DNA of 64,000 nucleotides from Ruminiclostridium herbifermentans (lineage in GTDB: Bacteria; Bacillota; Clostridia; Acetivibrionales; DSM-1351): the NCBI RefSeq assembly GCF_005473905.2, contig NZ_CP061336.1, forward strand, positions 3,774,501 through 3,838,500. Reading direction: 5' to 3'. Of this stretch, positions 27,116-36,858 are shown in pieces; within the stretch, counting starts at the first letter, position 1, and every line of letters begins with the position of its first letter. The translations under genes were made by a program, and so were the position numbers. The notes beneath the pieces are model-generated. The model was not told where the DNA came from. It worked only from the letters and a program-made list of their open reading frames with translations, and did no database searches.

Positions 27116-27556
27116 TTATATCCCATCGTTCTTCATAGTTGCAGCCTCCATAATAGCCTTCATTTTGGCCTCAAATATATCTGAGGGTACAAGAGCAATC
27201 CCCTCCTCGTCACTTAGTACAATCAGACGCTGTCCACCAGTAAGTCCAAACCTAGCCCTTGTTGCTTTCGGAATGACAATCTGTCCTCGCTCGTTAATTG
27301 TAACAGAGCCCCAGATGTTTTTTCCCTTCGGCGCAGGAGGAATCATACCGATACCGTCTGCCGTTTCGGTCTTAATTAAGCTGTCAATGGTAATACCATA
27401 CATCTGCGCAAGGTGGCTGCATTTTTCAATATCCGGAATGGTAACTCCTCTTTCCCATTTAGCATAAGCCTGCCGGGAGATACCAATCTTCTCCGCAATT
27501 TCTTCCTGAGAATAACCGTGCATATTGCGAAGCATAACTAAATTATCTTTCAGCAT
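27116..27556 (-). CDS. XRE-family helix-turn-helix regulator with SpoVT/AbrB domain
   Basis: 146 residues from ATG 27556, which has AAAGGAG upstream; the longer frame from 27580 lacks a site. An N-terminal Cro/C1-type HTH (YSQEEIAEKIGISRQAYAKWERG) is followed by a swapped-hairpin AbrB domain (GSVTINERGQIVIPKATRARFGL). It follows the ABC-2 transporter genes in one operon, and it is likely their autoregulator. Fusing the two DNA-binding folds is seen in clostridial accessory operons; here each half looks complete. Confidence 0.9.
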   Translation of the reverse strand: MLKDNLVMLRNMHGYSQEEIAEKIGISRQAYAKWERGVTIPDIEKCSHLAQMYGITIDSLIKTETADGIGMIPPAPKGKNIWGSVTINERGQIVIPKATRARFGLTGGQRLIVLSDEEGIALVPSDIFEAKMKAIMEAATMKNDGI

Positions 27557-27569
27557 ATACAGAACTCCT

Positions 27570-28223
27570 TTACAAATCAATTAATTCAAAATGCTCACAG
27601 GCACGCTTGTACGAAAGCCATGTTATAAGAACATAGCACAGCGCTCCTATACCCAATAATCCAAGCTGTAGTATCAGATTCTTAAAACCAAATGCATTTA
27701 GCATTTCAAGTCCGGGAAAATGATGCAGTGCCTCTCCAATTCCAATGGCCAGGAAGGTTACTAAAATATACATCAAAAAAGACTTTCCAAATTTATATGC
27801 AGTCTTAAAAAATCCACCGATAAAGATAAAATTAAATAGACCAAAAATCAGAAGAGCCATACCAAGAGCAAATGGGTTTGCATTCATCAAAGCATTGCTT
27901 CTGTATACGGTTGATTCCGAAAATATTGTCATTCGCAGTATGACTATAGCAGCCATCACGGCAAAGCTGCATAATTCAATAAAGCATGAGAATAGAAACT
28001 TGCCTTTTACAACATCCTTTTTTGCTATGGGAAGTAAAGCTGAAAAAATAATATCATTCGCTTCTCGTGCATTTTGAAAGCTTTGGAATATGCCAAGGGT
28101 AACAAAAAACACCCCACAGAGTATTGGATAACCAGGAATAAAAAACATAAAACCAAAGGCAATAAAAAAATAGGAAAGCACAGATGCACTGAGCCTCATT
28201 TCTTTTCTTAATATATTACTCAT
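27570..28223 (-). CDS. ABC-2 type transporter permease
   Basis: 217 residues with about six hydrophobic segments (FFIAFGFMFFIPGYPILCGVFF, AVMAAIVILRM, MALLIFGLFNFIFIGGFF, ILVTFLAIGIGEAL, GLLGIGALCYVLITWL). It overlaps the end of the ATPase gene by a few bases and lies 13 nt before the regulator, so the three form an operon. It resembles YtrC/BcrB-like permeases that give peptide-antibiotic resistance; the substrate is unknown. Confidence 0.8.
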   Translation of the reverse strand: MSNILRKEMRLSASVLSYFFIAFGFMFFIPGYPILCGVFFVTLGIFQSFQNAREANDIIFSALLPIAKKDVVKGKFLFSCFIELCSFAVMAAIVILRMTIFSESTVYRSNALMNANPFALGMALLIFGLFNFIFIGGFFKTAYKFGKSFLMYILVTFLAIGIGEALHHFPGLEMLNAFGFKNLILQLGLLGIGALCYVLITWLSYKRACEHFELIDL

Positions 28224-28938
28224 TTACCGCACCCCTTTCCAGTCTTAAAAATGTCTGCTCAAGATTTTCCCCTGACATTGAAAATCGTGTCACAAAATCC
28301 TCTTTTGATGTTGCAGCAACAATATTTCCCTCTGATATATATATAATATCATCAGCGCATTTTTCTATATCGGAAATAATATGGGTAGAGAAGAAAATTG
28401 CAACACCGTTTTTCTTCAGCTCTCCAAATAGTTCTAAAAGTTCATCTCTTGAAAACGGATCCAGTCCACTAGTAGGCTCATCCAAAATCAATATCTCGGC
28501 TCTATGAGAAAGCGCCAACAACAAGTTGCATTTCACCTTCATACCTTCTGACAACTCCAGTGGAGTCTTATTTTCATCCAGCTTAAACATTCTCAGATAC
28601 TTGTGATATGCTGTCTCATCCCAAGTGTCATAAAAGTCTTTTGTGACTTCAACAATATCTCGGATTTTCTTTCTTGGATACCAGTTTACCGTTCCTGTAG
28701 AGTATCCTATTTGCTTCTTGATTTCCGCTTCATGTTCATTCAGAGACTTATTAAAAAAGAAAATCTCGCCACTGTCCGGATGGACAAGGTTCAGCATAGA
28801 TTTTATTGTCGTAGTTTTACCTGCACTGTTTCTTCCAATAAAGCCTGTAATCTTTCCTCTATCTAAGGTAAAGGTAACACTGTTTAATCGAAAAGAAGGA
28901 TATTCTTTGACTAAGTTTCGAACCATTACAATACTCAT
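28216..28938 (-). CDS. ABC transporter ATPase (YtrB/BcrA-like)
   Basis: 240 residues. Walker A appears as GRNSAGKTT, with Ser in place of the usual Gly. A Q-loop region with IGYSTGT follows, then a signature LSEGMKVKCNLLLAL in place of the usual LSGGQ, Walker B LILDEPTSGLD and the H-loop STHI. The LSEGMK variant is typical of YtrB-like ATPases. It is the first gene of the three-gene operon. Upstream a GGTTG-N9-CAACC inverted repeat near 28982-29000 could be the operator of the XRE-AbrB protein; that is a guess. Confidence 0.9.
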   Translation of the reverse strand: MSIVMVRNLVKEYPSFRLNSVTFTLDRGKITGFIGRNSAGKTTTIKSMLNLVHPDSGEIFFFNKSLNEHEAEIKKQIGYSTGTVNWYPRKKIRDIVEVTKDFYDTWDETAYHKYLRMFKLDENKTPLELSEGMKVKCNLLLALSHRAEILILDEPTSGLDPFSRDELLELFGELKKNGVAIFFSTHIISDIEKCADDIIYISEGNIVAATSKEDFVTRFSMSGENLEQTFLRLERGAVNE

Positions 28939-29379
28939 AAACCATCCTCCATAAATTCAATTTATATGAATATTGTAACTTTCGGTTGCATATATTTCAA
29001 CCAACTACATATAACAAATTTATATGCATTATGTTATGTTTGGTTGCGTCAGTACTAGCTGCCTACTAGCTTGATTTTTATGATTCCTTTTTAAATTTTA
29101 ATTATATCTTAGACTGAAATGCCTCAACATTAGGCGCTTACAACACATCCATTTGGAAAGAAGGAATAAGAGATATAAATAGTCAATTTAAAAAATAATG
29201 ATACAGAATTCATCTTTTGCCTCTGAAAAAACCATACATGGCCATAAAATTAATAGTCCTGCTTAAATCCATTCATCTCCAATCAGAACTTTAAATACTT
29301 GTATATTCATGTATAATATGGTATAATTTGTTGTAATATGACTTTTTCAATAACTAAATAATTCAAAGGAGGGTTTACA
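28939..29379 (+). promoter_or_regulatory. Divergent spacer with promoter for the secreted protein gene
   Basis: No gene is supported in these 440 bp. TTGTAT (29299-29304) and TATAAT (29322-29327), 17 nt apart, form a strong plus-strand promoter about 50 nt before the start codon, and AAAGGAGG precedes the GTG at 29380. Confidence 0.65.
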
Positions 29380-30405
29380 GTGAAAAAAATCTTTTCCAGT
29401 CTTATAGTGGTTTTCATTTTATGTATGCTTTTCACATCTGTAAGTAGTGCTGAGTCCAGCATAAGATTATCTTCATCGAGTTTAACATTTAATTGGGATC
29501 AAACAAGTGGGTATTTTTATATTTATACTAACGATCCTTGGTTGGCGGTAACATCAGTAAGTGGTTGGTTACGATTTGAGGGACAGGGTTATGGCGGAAG
29601 TAAAACTGGAACTGGTTCTTCCACACTCTGGTTTACGATGGATAAAAATACAAGCACCACCTCACGTACCGGATTATTTATAGTTTACAATACGAAGACT
29701 AATGAAACTCAGACCATATCAATTACACAAAAAGGAATCGATAGCGTGCTTAAGCTTACTAATACGATTAAGACAACATATGATTTCCGGGAACAGAGTG
29801 TCACACTAAAATTTAGGTCCACCGAATCTTGGAAGATAAAAAGCGACAATTCATTTGTAACCTTTTCAAAAACATCGGGCTCAGGGTCACCTAATGAACA
29901 GTCAGTTGTTATCAAAATAGCGAAAAACAATGGATTTACAGATAGAAAAGCAAAAATAACTTTGTCATCGAATATGTACAATGTTTCTATTGATATTAAT
30001 ATCACGCAGACCAAAATAGAGGAATTTTATGACATAAATATAAGTGGTGTTATCCCTGGAACCTATAATGCATATTGGTTACAATATCAGACAAACTACT
30101 TTTATGTAGACTTTACATCATCTGTTCCATGGAAATTTGAATCTAGTCAAATACAGGCATCTATAAAAGAAGGTGGTCCGGGTACATATCATATTAAATT
30201 GATAGTACCAAGATATGATTTATACGGTAACCCGGATTATGGTTATAATGGAGTTTTTTGGGGAAAGGAAAAAGGAATACCTCTTGTAATTTATTACCAC
30301 TTTGACGGCTATGATCCTCATATTTTTGATTATGAGGATTACTATAACCCAACGACGGGTATACCCCCCTCTTCTGACCAATGGAAACAAAATGATGGTA
30401 TTTGA
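29380..30405 (+). CDS. Secreted protein with BACON-like Ig-fold repeats
   Basis: 341 residues from GTG 29380, with AAAGGAGG upstream. A signal peptide of about 24 residues ends in SVSSA. Two Ig-like repeats follow. The first (about 25-115) has WLAVTSVSGWLRFEG and ends TISITQKG; the second (about 120-210) has WKIKSDNSFVTFSKTSG and ends INITQTK. This is the BACON pattern (a Trp in strand one and a closing xITQxg). The last 120 residues are Tyr-rich and unassigned. The family often binds carbohydrate or mucin. No anchor motif is visible, so it is probably released. Confidence 0.75.
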   Translation: MKKIFSSLIVVFILCMLFTSVSSAESSIRLSSSSLTFNWDQTSGYFYIYTNDPWLAVTSVSGWLRFEGQGYGGSKTGTGSSTLWFTMDKNTSTTSRTGLFIVYNTKTNETQTISITQKGIDSVLKLTNTIKTTYDFREQSVTLKFRSTESWKIKSDNSFVTFSKTSGSGSPNEQSVVIKIAKNNGFTDRKAKITLSSNMYNVSIDINITQTKIEEFYDINISGVIPGTYNAYWLQYQTNYFYVDFTSSVPWKFESSQIQASIKEGGPGTYHIKLIVPRYDLYGNPDYGYNGVFWGKEKGIPLVIYYHFDGYDPHIFDYEDYYNPTTGIPPSSDQWKQNDGI

Positions 30406-31007
30406 TAGAGCAAAGAATCCGTTATAAAATTATCGAAAATGAATTTAGAAAAAATGTTTGAGACAATGCTAGCGAAATTTAGTTCAAAAAGCAAGGAGAA
30501 GTTCTTGCTAGCCAGTTATTTGAAATCATCATTTTTCTTTAAGTAAATAAGATTGAAGTTTCTAATCAAAGAGAATTTGATTTACATATAATTTTTGGGG
30601 CATGTAAGCAAGATTTTGGCTTACATGCCCTTTTGTTGATATCTTTTCTCACTCTTTGCCTGACTAATGAACCCTATCCCTCTGTATCCTGCCATTTCTT
30701 TAATAGTATGTGTTCTGAACACTTCTTTAAATGAATTCTATATGATATCCTCGAATTTTAATCTGGTGTTCTTTCTTTCTAAGGTCTCAATATTTCCGTT
30801 CATAATTCTATCTTAGAGTCTGCAAGCTACTAATAAGCTTACCAAGTTAATGTTATATTTTTGATGTAACACAGTATTGACATAAGTTCAGATATTCACA
30901 TTTTATCACAAAAGAATAGTACTATATATCTTCATATAGTACCATTATAATTAGTTTGATTATAAATTATAAAACCTAATACAACTCATTCTTCGTCTTT
31001 ATGAAAA
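30406..31007. other. Intergenic region; one doubtful short ORF and a terminator
   Basis: About 600 bp. A plus-strand frame at 30439-30546 would encode 35 residues beginning MNLEKMFETMLAKF, without a ribosome binding site. A strong terminator (30598-30634) follows. The rest shows no coding pattern. Confidence 0.4.
30598..30634 (+). terminator. Intrinsic terminator
   Basis: A perfect 12-bp stem (30598-30609 with 30619-30630), a 9-nt loop and TTTT. It ends rightward transcription from the secreted-protein gene, about 190 nt past its stop. Confidence 0.85.
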
Positions 31008-31328
31008 TCAAATATTGACTTCCTTTTGCAACCATTCTAATGCTTCTTCAAGCTTAGCAAAATGCCCTTCTAAAACACCTGTCTTTGAGAGTTCAGTATT
31101 CTTTTTTGTTTGAATCTTTAACAAAACAGAATCGCCTTCAATAAATGCAAATGCTTTGCATCCAGCATCAACAAATGCTTTTGTCATATTAACAAGTTCC
31201 CCGATCTCTCCCGTACCAATCGGTACCATCTTGGAACAGTCTGCAATATAAGCCCAACCGCCACTTTTCCACGCATTTGCGCTTTCCAAAACTGTATTGG
31301 TCAACCATATAATCTCATCAGCATTAGT
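31008..31328 (-). pseudogene. STAS/SpoIIAA-like protein, N-terminally truncated
   Basis: About 105 residues: ADEIIWLTNTVLES, WAYIADCSKMVPIGTGEIGEL, GCKAFAFIEGDSVLLKIQ. This fits the STAS-like (SpoIIAA-like, COG-type) fold from its first helix onward, but the first beta strands, about 20 residues, are missing. The frame is closed by a stop just upstream of the junction with the GNAT fragment. A TTG at 31304 could serve as a start, giving 98 residues. The join to a truncated neighbour in another frame implies a deletion across both genes. Confidence 0.6.
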
Positions 31329-31671
31329 CTACTGTAAGCAGTGATACTCTGTTAAAGCCCAACTTTTTTACATATACAAATAAATACTCTATAAGTTTAG
31401 ACCCCAGACCTTTTCCACGATAATCTAGTTTGGTTCCCATTAATGTAATCTGAATGGCTCCTTCCCAACTTGTAAAAATAAGAAATGATAAAACCTCGCC
31501 TCTTACATCTATACATATTACATCATGAAATAATAAGTCTCTTTTTATTTCATCAAGAACATCTGGTGTAAACCATTCTGTAGTTAAGCACTTTGCAGTA
31601 TCTACAATCTGTTTTACTAACTCTTGTTTGGGTCTTTTATAATGCTTAATTTTATAATCCATATAGTCCAT
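31324..31671 (-). pseudogene. GNAT acetyltransferase, C-terminally truncated
   Basis: 115 residues. The acetyl-CoA-binding motif is present as GTKLDYRGKGLGSKLIEYL, and the next strand reads FNRVSLLTVD before a sudden stop. GNAT proteins need a further 25-40 residues (the YxxxGF motif), which are absent. The stop coincides with the 5' end of the STAS-like reading frame. The product, if made, is probably inactive. Confidence 0.6.
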
Positions 31672-32135
31672 TCTTTCACCATAAATGTTCTATTTTCTTC
31701 ATATTGTTTATTAATTCATATATTACATTTTTTGTTTTTTATATTACCATGATATAATTAAATTTTCAACCATATTTTACATTTTTATACAATTATATCA
31801 AAATATTTCATATATAACATATAACTATTTTTTGATATGTTCCTAACTTACCTCACTCTCATGTAATAACTCCACATTCACACTGTTCTCATTCTTCCAT
31901 TTCTTAATTCATGACATAAAAAAAGAACTTCTTTTATTCTTGAAGATGAAAAACAAACATCTCATTTATAAAATCAGTTCTTATTATCAAATTACTTGAA
32001 ACATATCTGCTCCATTTTAGAAATCAAAATAGCATTTATTATAGCTTTGAATGTATCCTCTTCAATTAGCATTTCGTAGTTATATCGTCCTCAATATAAG
32101 TTCTTCCGCTTATCTTAATATCTATAACATTGTTT
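31672..32135. other. Intergenic region with short frameshifted ORF scraps
   Basis: About 460 bp of very AT-rich DNA. On the minus strand near 31990-32130 two overlapping frames read IDIKISGRTYIEDDIT and then MLIEEDTFKAIINAIL. Another scrap near 31860-31915 reads KKWKNENSVNVELLHESE. These could be remains of small mobile-element genes, but I cannot assign them. Confidence 0.3.
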
Positions 32136-32672
32136 TTAGTGTGATATATGAAGAATGGTGTATATCACACCTTTTTCTTTTTTTACTTTTTCTAAGTCAT
32201 TCAAAAAATAATAAACATGATATCTCCACTTCTCTGGATTATAAGTAATTATATACTCTGTATCAATTTTCGGAATTTTGTCTTTTATATTATTTTTAAA
32301 ATTTTTCAAACTCTCTTTTGGCTCTATCTCTCCTACAACTTCAAATACGAAGCTTGTATCTTTCACTTTTTCCGTCGTCTCATCAACTAACGGAACTCCG
32401 ATATTTACACTCTGCCATCCAAATGAATCTAAAATATTGTCATAAAATCCTTCAAATAAAAATTTATTTAATCCTTCATAATCATTCCAAAAATATAATG
32501 GAGAATAACTGTTTTGAATATTATTATTTACTCCCTTTTCTGTTATTAAATAAAATTTAAACTTTAGACCATAAAATCCATCTGTTTTATATCCATTGTC
32601 CTTGACTCTATTTTTAATGATATTCATATCATAATTGCTGGGTAATATTATCTTATATTGTGATGAAATCAT
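32136..32672 (-). CDS. DUF4865 family protein
   Basis: 178 residues. The N-terminus YKIILPSNYDMNIIKNRVKDNGYKTDGFYGLKFKFYLI and the central SPLYFWNDYEGLNKFLF match the DUF4865 family, a ferredoxin-like-fold family of unknown function that often neighbours LysR regulators and oxidoreductases. A single-gene transcript is likely. AAGGAAGG precedes the start. The last residues are low-complexity basic. I infer no function. Confidence 0.7.
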   Translation of the reverse strand: MISSQYKIILPSNYDMNIIKNRVKDNGYKTDGFYGLKFKFYLITEKGVNNNIQNSYSPLYFWNDYEGLNKFLFEGFYDNILDSFGWQSVNIGVPLVDETTEKVKDTSFVFEVVGEIEPKESLKNFKNNIKDKIPKIDTEYIITYNPEKWRYHVYYFLNDLEKVKKEKGVIYTILHISH

Positions 32673-32865
32673 ACGTTCCCTTCCTTTTATTTTTTAGTAT
32701 TTTGGAGCTTAGTCTCCAATTCGAAGCAAAATTTCTAACTTATTAGTTTTTATGGATAAAAGAACCACCGTTTCAATGTAGATTGAGTGATTATTATTGA
32801 TGTCTGCGTCCGTTTAAATACTAAATATGGTTCGAATATCAAAAAATATAAATATTCTCTATCTA

Positions 32866-33384
32866 TCAATATTCATTATAAAAAACCGTATCAGACAATG
32901 GTTTAATATTGAAATGGCTCGGATTTGGGCTTGCACCCTCTGCTGGATATCCCATAACAAGAATACTGACCGGTTCAAAATTATCCGGCAATTTAAACTC
33001 TTCACGAATAGCCTCCGGAATAAAGTGCATAACCCATGTTGAACCGATTCCTAGATTCGCTGCTTCAAGCATCATATGAGTTGTGATAATTGCAGCATCG
33101 ATATCTCCGCTTGTTTTTCCGTCATATTCTCTTGACCAGCAAAGTGACTTATCATAGCATGTGAGTATAGCAAGAGGAGCATTGAAATGACAAACTGTAC
33201 ATCTTCTAAATTTCTCCAAAGCCTCCTTACTCTTAATTACTAGTATTTTCTGTGGTTGAAAATTGCAAGCAGTAGGAGCCACCTGACCTGCTCGCAATAT
33301 CGCATCAATCTTTTCCTGTTCAATCTCTTTATCTGCAAAGTTCCTTACCGAATAACGATTCTCGGCCAATTGTAAAAAGTCCAT
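32866..33384 (-). CDS. Nitroreductase family FMN-dependent oxidoreductase
   Basis: 172 residues. The N-terminal RYSVRNFADKEIE and APTACNFQPQKILV are the FMN-binding signatures, and MLEAANLGIGSTWVMHF and VMGYPAEGA close the fold. This is the short, ferredoxin-free type that reduces nitro groups, quinones or flavin with NAD(P)H. It lies 600 bp downstream of the methyltransferase and is not clearly part of the biosynthetic cluster. Confidence 0.88.
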   Translation of the reverse strand: MDFLQLAENRYSVRNFADKEIEQEKIDAILRAGQVAPTACNFQPQKILVIKSKEALEKFRRCTVCHFNAPLAILTCYDKSLCWSREYDGKTSGDIDAAIITTHMMLEAANLGIGSTWVMHFIPEAIREEFKLPDNFEPVSILVMGYPAEGASPNPSHFNIKPLSDTVFYNEY

Positions 33385-33981
33385 CTCTATTTCCTCCGAT
33401 CATTTCAAATTTATATGCATAAAGTCTACCACATATATTGCCTATTTAAAATCTGTTTTTTTACTCAAAATAAGGAAAGCAATAGTTCTCTGCTAGCATA
33501 TACCTTGTTTATTACATTAGAAGTACTTATAATTTAAGGATTACTTCACAATAAGCAGAAACAACTCTGCATGGCAACTTGGATTTCTATTTTCCATTGA
33601 TATATTTCGTATGGTAAGGAATATTTGTGTTATTGGAAAGAGTATTGGTTATTATCAACATAGATTGAGCAAATAATTTTTGTTTATATTGTAAGCAAGG
33701 TATGAGATCCAATCTTTCGGCCTCCATACCTTTAATTTTAATATCATAGAAAGCTATTTACATAAAAACTTCACACACGGGGGTGCGGACAACAACATGA
33801 AAATAGATTATGTGAAAAATGACTTGCCATTTTCACACCTGCCCTCTCGTATTTAAAAAATTTTCAAAGTGTCCAATAATTCAGTCAAATTAACTTTCTA
33901 TCTTTTTAACTTTCTTACGAGGATTCTTTATAACAGCTCCTTTGTAGAGATAGTTTTCACCTCGATATGTATTTCCCCCGG
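33385..33981. other. Intergenic region; probable mobile-element scar at the cluster edge
   Basis: About 600 bp. At 33890-33980 a minus-strand frame without a start encodes a basic tail (TYRGENYLYKGAVIKNPRKK) and stops. Next to it lie imperfect inverted sequences (GTGAAAA...TTTTCAC near 33812-33838). An AAGGTATG...CATACCTT hairpin at about 33701-33731 is terminator-like. The basic tail resembles the end of a transposase, but I cannot name one. Confidence 0.35.
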
Positions 33982-34767
33982 CTATTTCTTACAAATAAAT
34001 ATTCCTTGTTCTTTACTAATATGAAAGATACCATTTGAAGAAAAACTATTTTTAACAAGTGAATATAATTCATCATTTACAGAGTCAGGTATCTCATTAT
34101 ATGAATTTATATAGGCCATTAAGTCATCAATGTCAGTTACATCAAGTGAGTCTATGTACTGTCGTTGTTCGACTTTAGAGAAGATTTTACTTAATAAGTC
34201 TGCTCCATTTTCAAGAGTAAATGATATATTTTCTGAAAATGAAAAGCAAGCTTTATCTTCAAGTTTGCGGTATATATCTTGCAGTTCCTTTAGAGTGTTT
34301 CTTCCAAGTGTTGTTGCATAAAAACACCCTCCCGGTTTTAAAACCCTAAACACTTCCGATAAGGCTTTTTCCTTATTAGGTACATGATATAGCATATGAT
34401 TTGCAATGACTATATCAAAGCAATCATTCTCGTAAGGTATATCCTGTATATCAATTTGCTTAAATGAAAAATTTGGATTATCACTAAATAATGCTTCTGC
34501 TTGCTCAACCATTAATGAAGAAAGATCAGAAAGAATTATTTTGTAGTTTTTGGGCAACCTATCTTCTCTACCAAGCCATATTCTTGCTGTGCCACAAGCC
34601 AACTCTAAAATAGTAGCGTTATCACAAAACTCGTATTGGTCAAATACCCAGTTTCCCCACCCATATTTATTAACGCTATATTTATCGTGAAAATTTATTC
34701 TTGTTGAAAGCGTGTCTTTTTTAATGTACATTTTTAATACTTGTTCTAAATCATTCATTTTTGACAT
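33982..34767 (-). CDS. Class I SAM-dependent methyltransferase
   Basis: 261 residues. Motif I is ILELACGTARIW (near residue 55), the acidic loop is IILSDLSSLMVEQAEAL, then DIVIANHMLYHVPNKEKALSEVFRVLKPGGCFY. These are the Methyltransf_11/25 type motifs of small-molecule methyltransferases. It is the last enzyme gene of the minus-strand cluster, 150 bp downstream of the BtrH-like gene. Because motif GxGxG reads ACGTA, the first glycine is replaced by Ala, as in several related enzymes. The substrate is unknown. Confidence 0.88.
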   Translation of the reverse strand: MSKMNDLEQVLKMYIKKDTLSTRINFHDKYSVNKYGWGNWVFDQYEFCDNATILELACGTARIWLGREDRLPKNYKIILSDLSSLMVEQAEALFSDNPNFSFKQIDIQDIPYENDCFDIVIANHMLYHVPNKEKALSEVFRVLKPGGCFYATTLGRNTLKELQDIYRKLEDKACFSFSENISFTLENGADLLSKIFSKVEQRQYIDSLDVTDIDDLMAYINSYNEIPDSVNDELYSLVKNSFSSNGIFHISKEQGIFICKK

Positions 34768-34918
34768 TGTATTCTGGCTCCATAATAAATAACTTAAAAA
34801 TTTTGTGTGAAATATAAATTATCTGCCTGTTCTATTATCGCTGGAGTTGAACCCCTCCACATGATATGAATTTTATTTAAATGCCATTAGCTTTTAACTT
34901 TCAAGTTTTTACAATGAT

Positions 34919-35896
34919 TTAAAGTTCATTAATCAGACTACATAGAAGAGTATGTTCTTTGTTAAAGACTTCATGTAAGCTTGATATTATATAATCTAGC
35001 CTACTAAAGTCCTGCTTTATTAAAATTTTATATAGAGCATTCCTTAATTTATAAGTAATCCGCTCTAATTCTCCATATTCTTCAACAAACTTGGATGTAT
35101 GTAGGTAATTGTTATCAAATAAATATTGCATTTTTATACCCATTAATTTTTTATGTTCCCATAACAAGTGCAAATGTTTTCCCATTCCTACAACATGTAT
35201 TTTCCTATTTGGAATTGTTCTTATATACTCAATTAATTGATTTTGAGCATTAAATCCATAAAGGTAGTTGCTATTTGTAAACAATGTACGTTCAGGTTCA
35301 ATTGTAATTTCAGAATTCACAAAGTCAATAATTTGATTCTCAAAATCTTCAATATTAAAGAAATACCTTACCTCATTATTCGGACGGAAAAAATGCATAC
35401 ATTTATGATCACTATTAATAAAACCATTATTTATAGATACAAAGTCTATGTTTATAGTTCTAAATGTTTGTTTATCATCAAACCCTAATGAGTAAAATTG
35501 ATTAGTTATCAAATTATATCCATAAATAAAGTTTACATGAACGAAATGTTCATTATTATATACTGATTTGCACGGTATATAATAATCATCCAGATGAGGC
35601 ATAACATAGAAACCATTATCTAAATATCTAATTATTAAATTAGGTATATTTTGATTTTTTTCAGGTTCAAAATATACCTGTTCAATAATTGGAACATCCC
35701 ACCTATGTGCAAAATTAAAGTCAACATCAAAGTAACTCTCAGGAGAAATATCTTTCTTTGCTTTTAGTTGAATGTAATAATTATTAATCCAATTCCAGCA
35801 ATCAGTATGATTTAATATAACTTCATGTAAATATGTTACATCTAAGCGCCCTGTAACTGGTACTGTAGTAAAAATTCTTAACTGTTTATCGTTCAT
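34919..35896 (-). CDS. BtrH-like (papain-fold-like) protein, divergent
   Basis: 325 residues with no recognised motif at first sight. The segment GFYVMPHLDDYYIPCKSV, then HFVHVNFIYGYNLITNQFYSLGF, lines up with the 52731-53711 protein (VIAIIDCYYMPYRN; HVLHPFLIKGYDEQEKVYYVID). That gives the central H-x-I-x-G-Y core of BtrH_N/C39-like folds. I see no clear catalytic Cys near the N-terminus. BtrH moves an acyl group from a carrier protein in butirosin synthesis; a similar transfer or a structural role is inferred. Confidence in the family is moderate. Confidence 0.5.
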   Translation of the reverse strand: MNDKQLRIFTTVPVTGRLDVTYLHEVILNHTDCWNWINNYYIQLKAKKDISPESYFDVDFNFAHRWDVPIIEQVYFEPEKNQNIPNLIIRYLDNGFYVMPHLDDYYIPCKSVYNNEHFVHVNFIYGYNLITNQFYSLGFDDKQTFRTINIDFVSINNGFINSDHKCMHFFRPNNEVRYFFNIEDFENQIIDFVNSEITIEPERTLFTNSNYLYGFNAQNQLIEYIRTIPNRKIHVVGMGKHLHLLWEHKKLMGIKMQYLFDNNYLHTSKFVEEYGELERITYKLRNALYKILIKQDFSRLDYIISSLHEVFNKEHTLLCSLINEL

Positions 35897-36040
35897 TTTA
35901 GTTTCTCCAATCGATGGGTAATAAGAATTTTTGCATAAGACATCTTATATGCATTAAGTTTTTAAGGATAGCTACTGATACATGAATATATAATAAAGCA
36001 CATTCCATTAAAGTAAAACCTTCTAAATTTAAAAGCCACG

Positions 36041-36802
36041 TTAAAAAAAATCAAGATAGGTACTTCTTTCTTTATAACTTTTGAGAGCTTTTTCCCAAGT
36101 CGGCGAAAGAACATTCTTAATTTCGGTGCCGCTAAATTTAACAGGTAAGCAGTGTCCACATTTAGGACAAAGTAATAAATGCATCTGCTGTATTCTTTCA
36201 ACTGTTATATTTGCAATGCTTTTTATTCCTATATTGTATCCAAATATTCTATCAATAGCACCTCCGACTGCACAACAATAAAAACCTGAATAGTTTAACC
36301 CTAAGCCACAGTTCAGCTTTTTATCTAAACAATTCCCTAAAGTACATTTTCTATTTCCCTTGTAATTGTCACAAGGTGCCATATTTACTAATGTAAAATC
36401 TTTCTGATAATTATCTTTTTTATTAGTATTTTCGATATGAATTTGCGGAAAGTTATTTTTAATCCAAACAATTTCATTATTAGTTAATTTGCCATACCCA
36501 TTTGTTGCAACTTCAAGTCTCAAATTTTTATTATAATTATTTTTGTAATTTATTAAAATTTTTAAAATATTCCTAAATTGAGGATGTATTGTAGGTTCTC
36601 CACCCATTATTCTAATACGTTTCCATATATAATTGTAATCCACAGATTGCTCTACAAGCTTTTCAATTTGCTCAATTCTCATGTTCTCATTCTTTGAGCC
36701 AGGAGCAATTGAAAGCATCCTATCACAATTATAACAATTAAGTGTGCACAAATATGTGATATCTATTTCTAAGCAGTGCATATCATATGACAAATTGTAC
36801 AT
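36041..36802 (-). CDS. Radical SAM protein with C-terminal cysteine cluster
   Basis: 253 residues. The radical SAM motif is CTLNCYNC (Cys19, 23, 26), followed by the GGEP loop (RIMGGEPTIHP). C-terminal cysteines (CTLGNC, NCGLG, CCAVGG, CPKCGHC) resemble the auxiliary-cluster SPASM/twitch region but are shorter than usual. It generates a 5'-deoxyadenosyl radical in the cytoplasm. It is flanked by the DegT aminotransferase and the BtrH-like protein in the cluster. The chemistry could be epimerisation, cross-linking or dehydrogenation; sequence alone does not decide. Confidence 0.88.
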   Translation of the reverse strand: MYNLSYDMHCLEIDITYLCTLNCYNCDRMLSIAPGSKNENMRIEQIEKLVEQSVDYNYIWKRIRIMGGEPTIHPQFRNILKILINYKNNYNKNLRLEVATNGYGKLTNNEIVWIKNNFPQIHIENTNKKDNYQKDFTLVNMAPCDNYKGNRKCTLGNCLDKKLNCGLGLNYSGFYCCAVGGAIDRIFGYNIGIKSIANITVERIQQMHLLLCPKCGHCLPVKFSGTEIKNVLSPTWEKALKSYKERSTYLDFF

Positions 36803-36858
36803 CTTATTAGTATTTCTCCTTTTAAATCAGTAATTATAAGTTATGATTATTGAGAATT

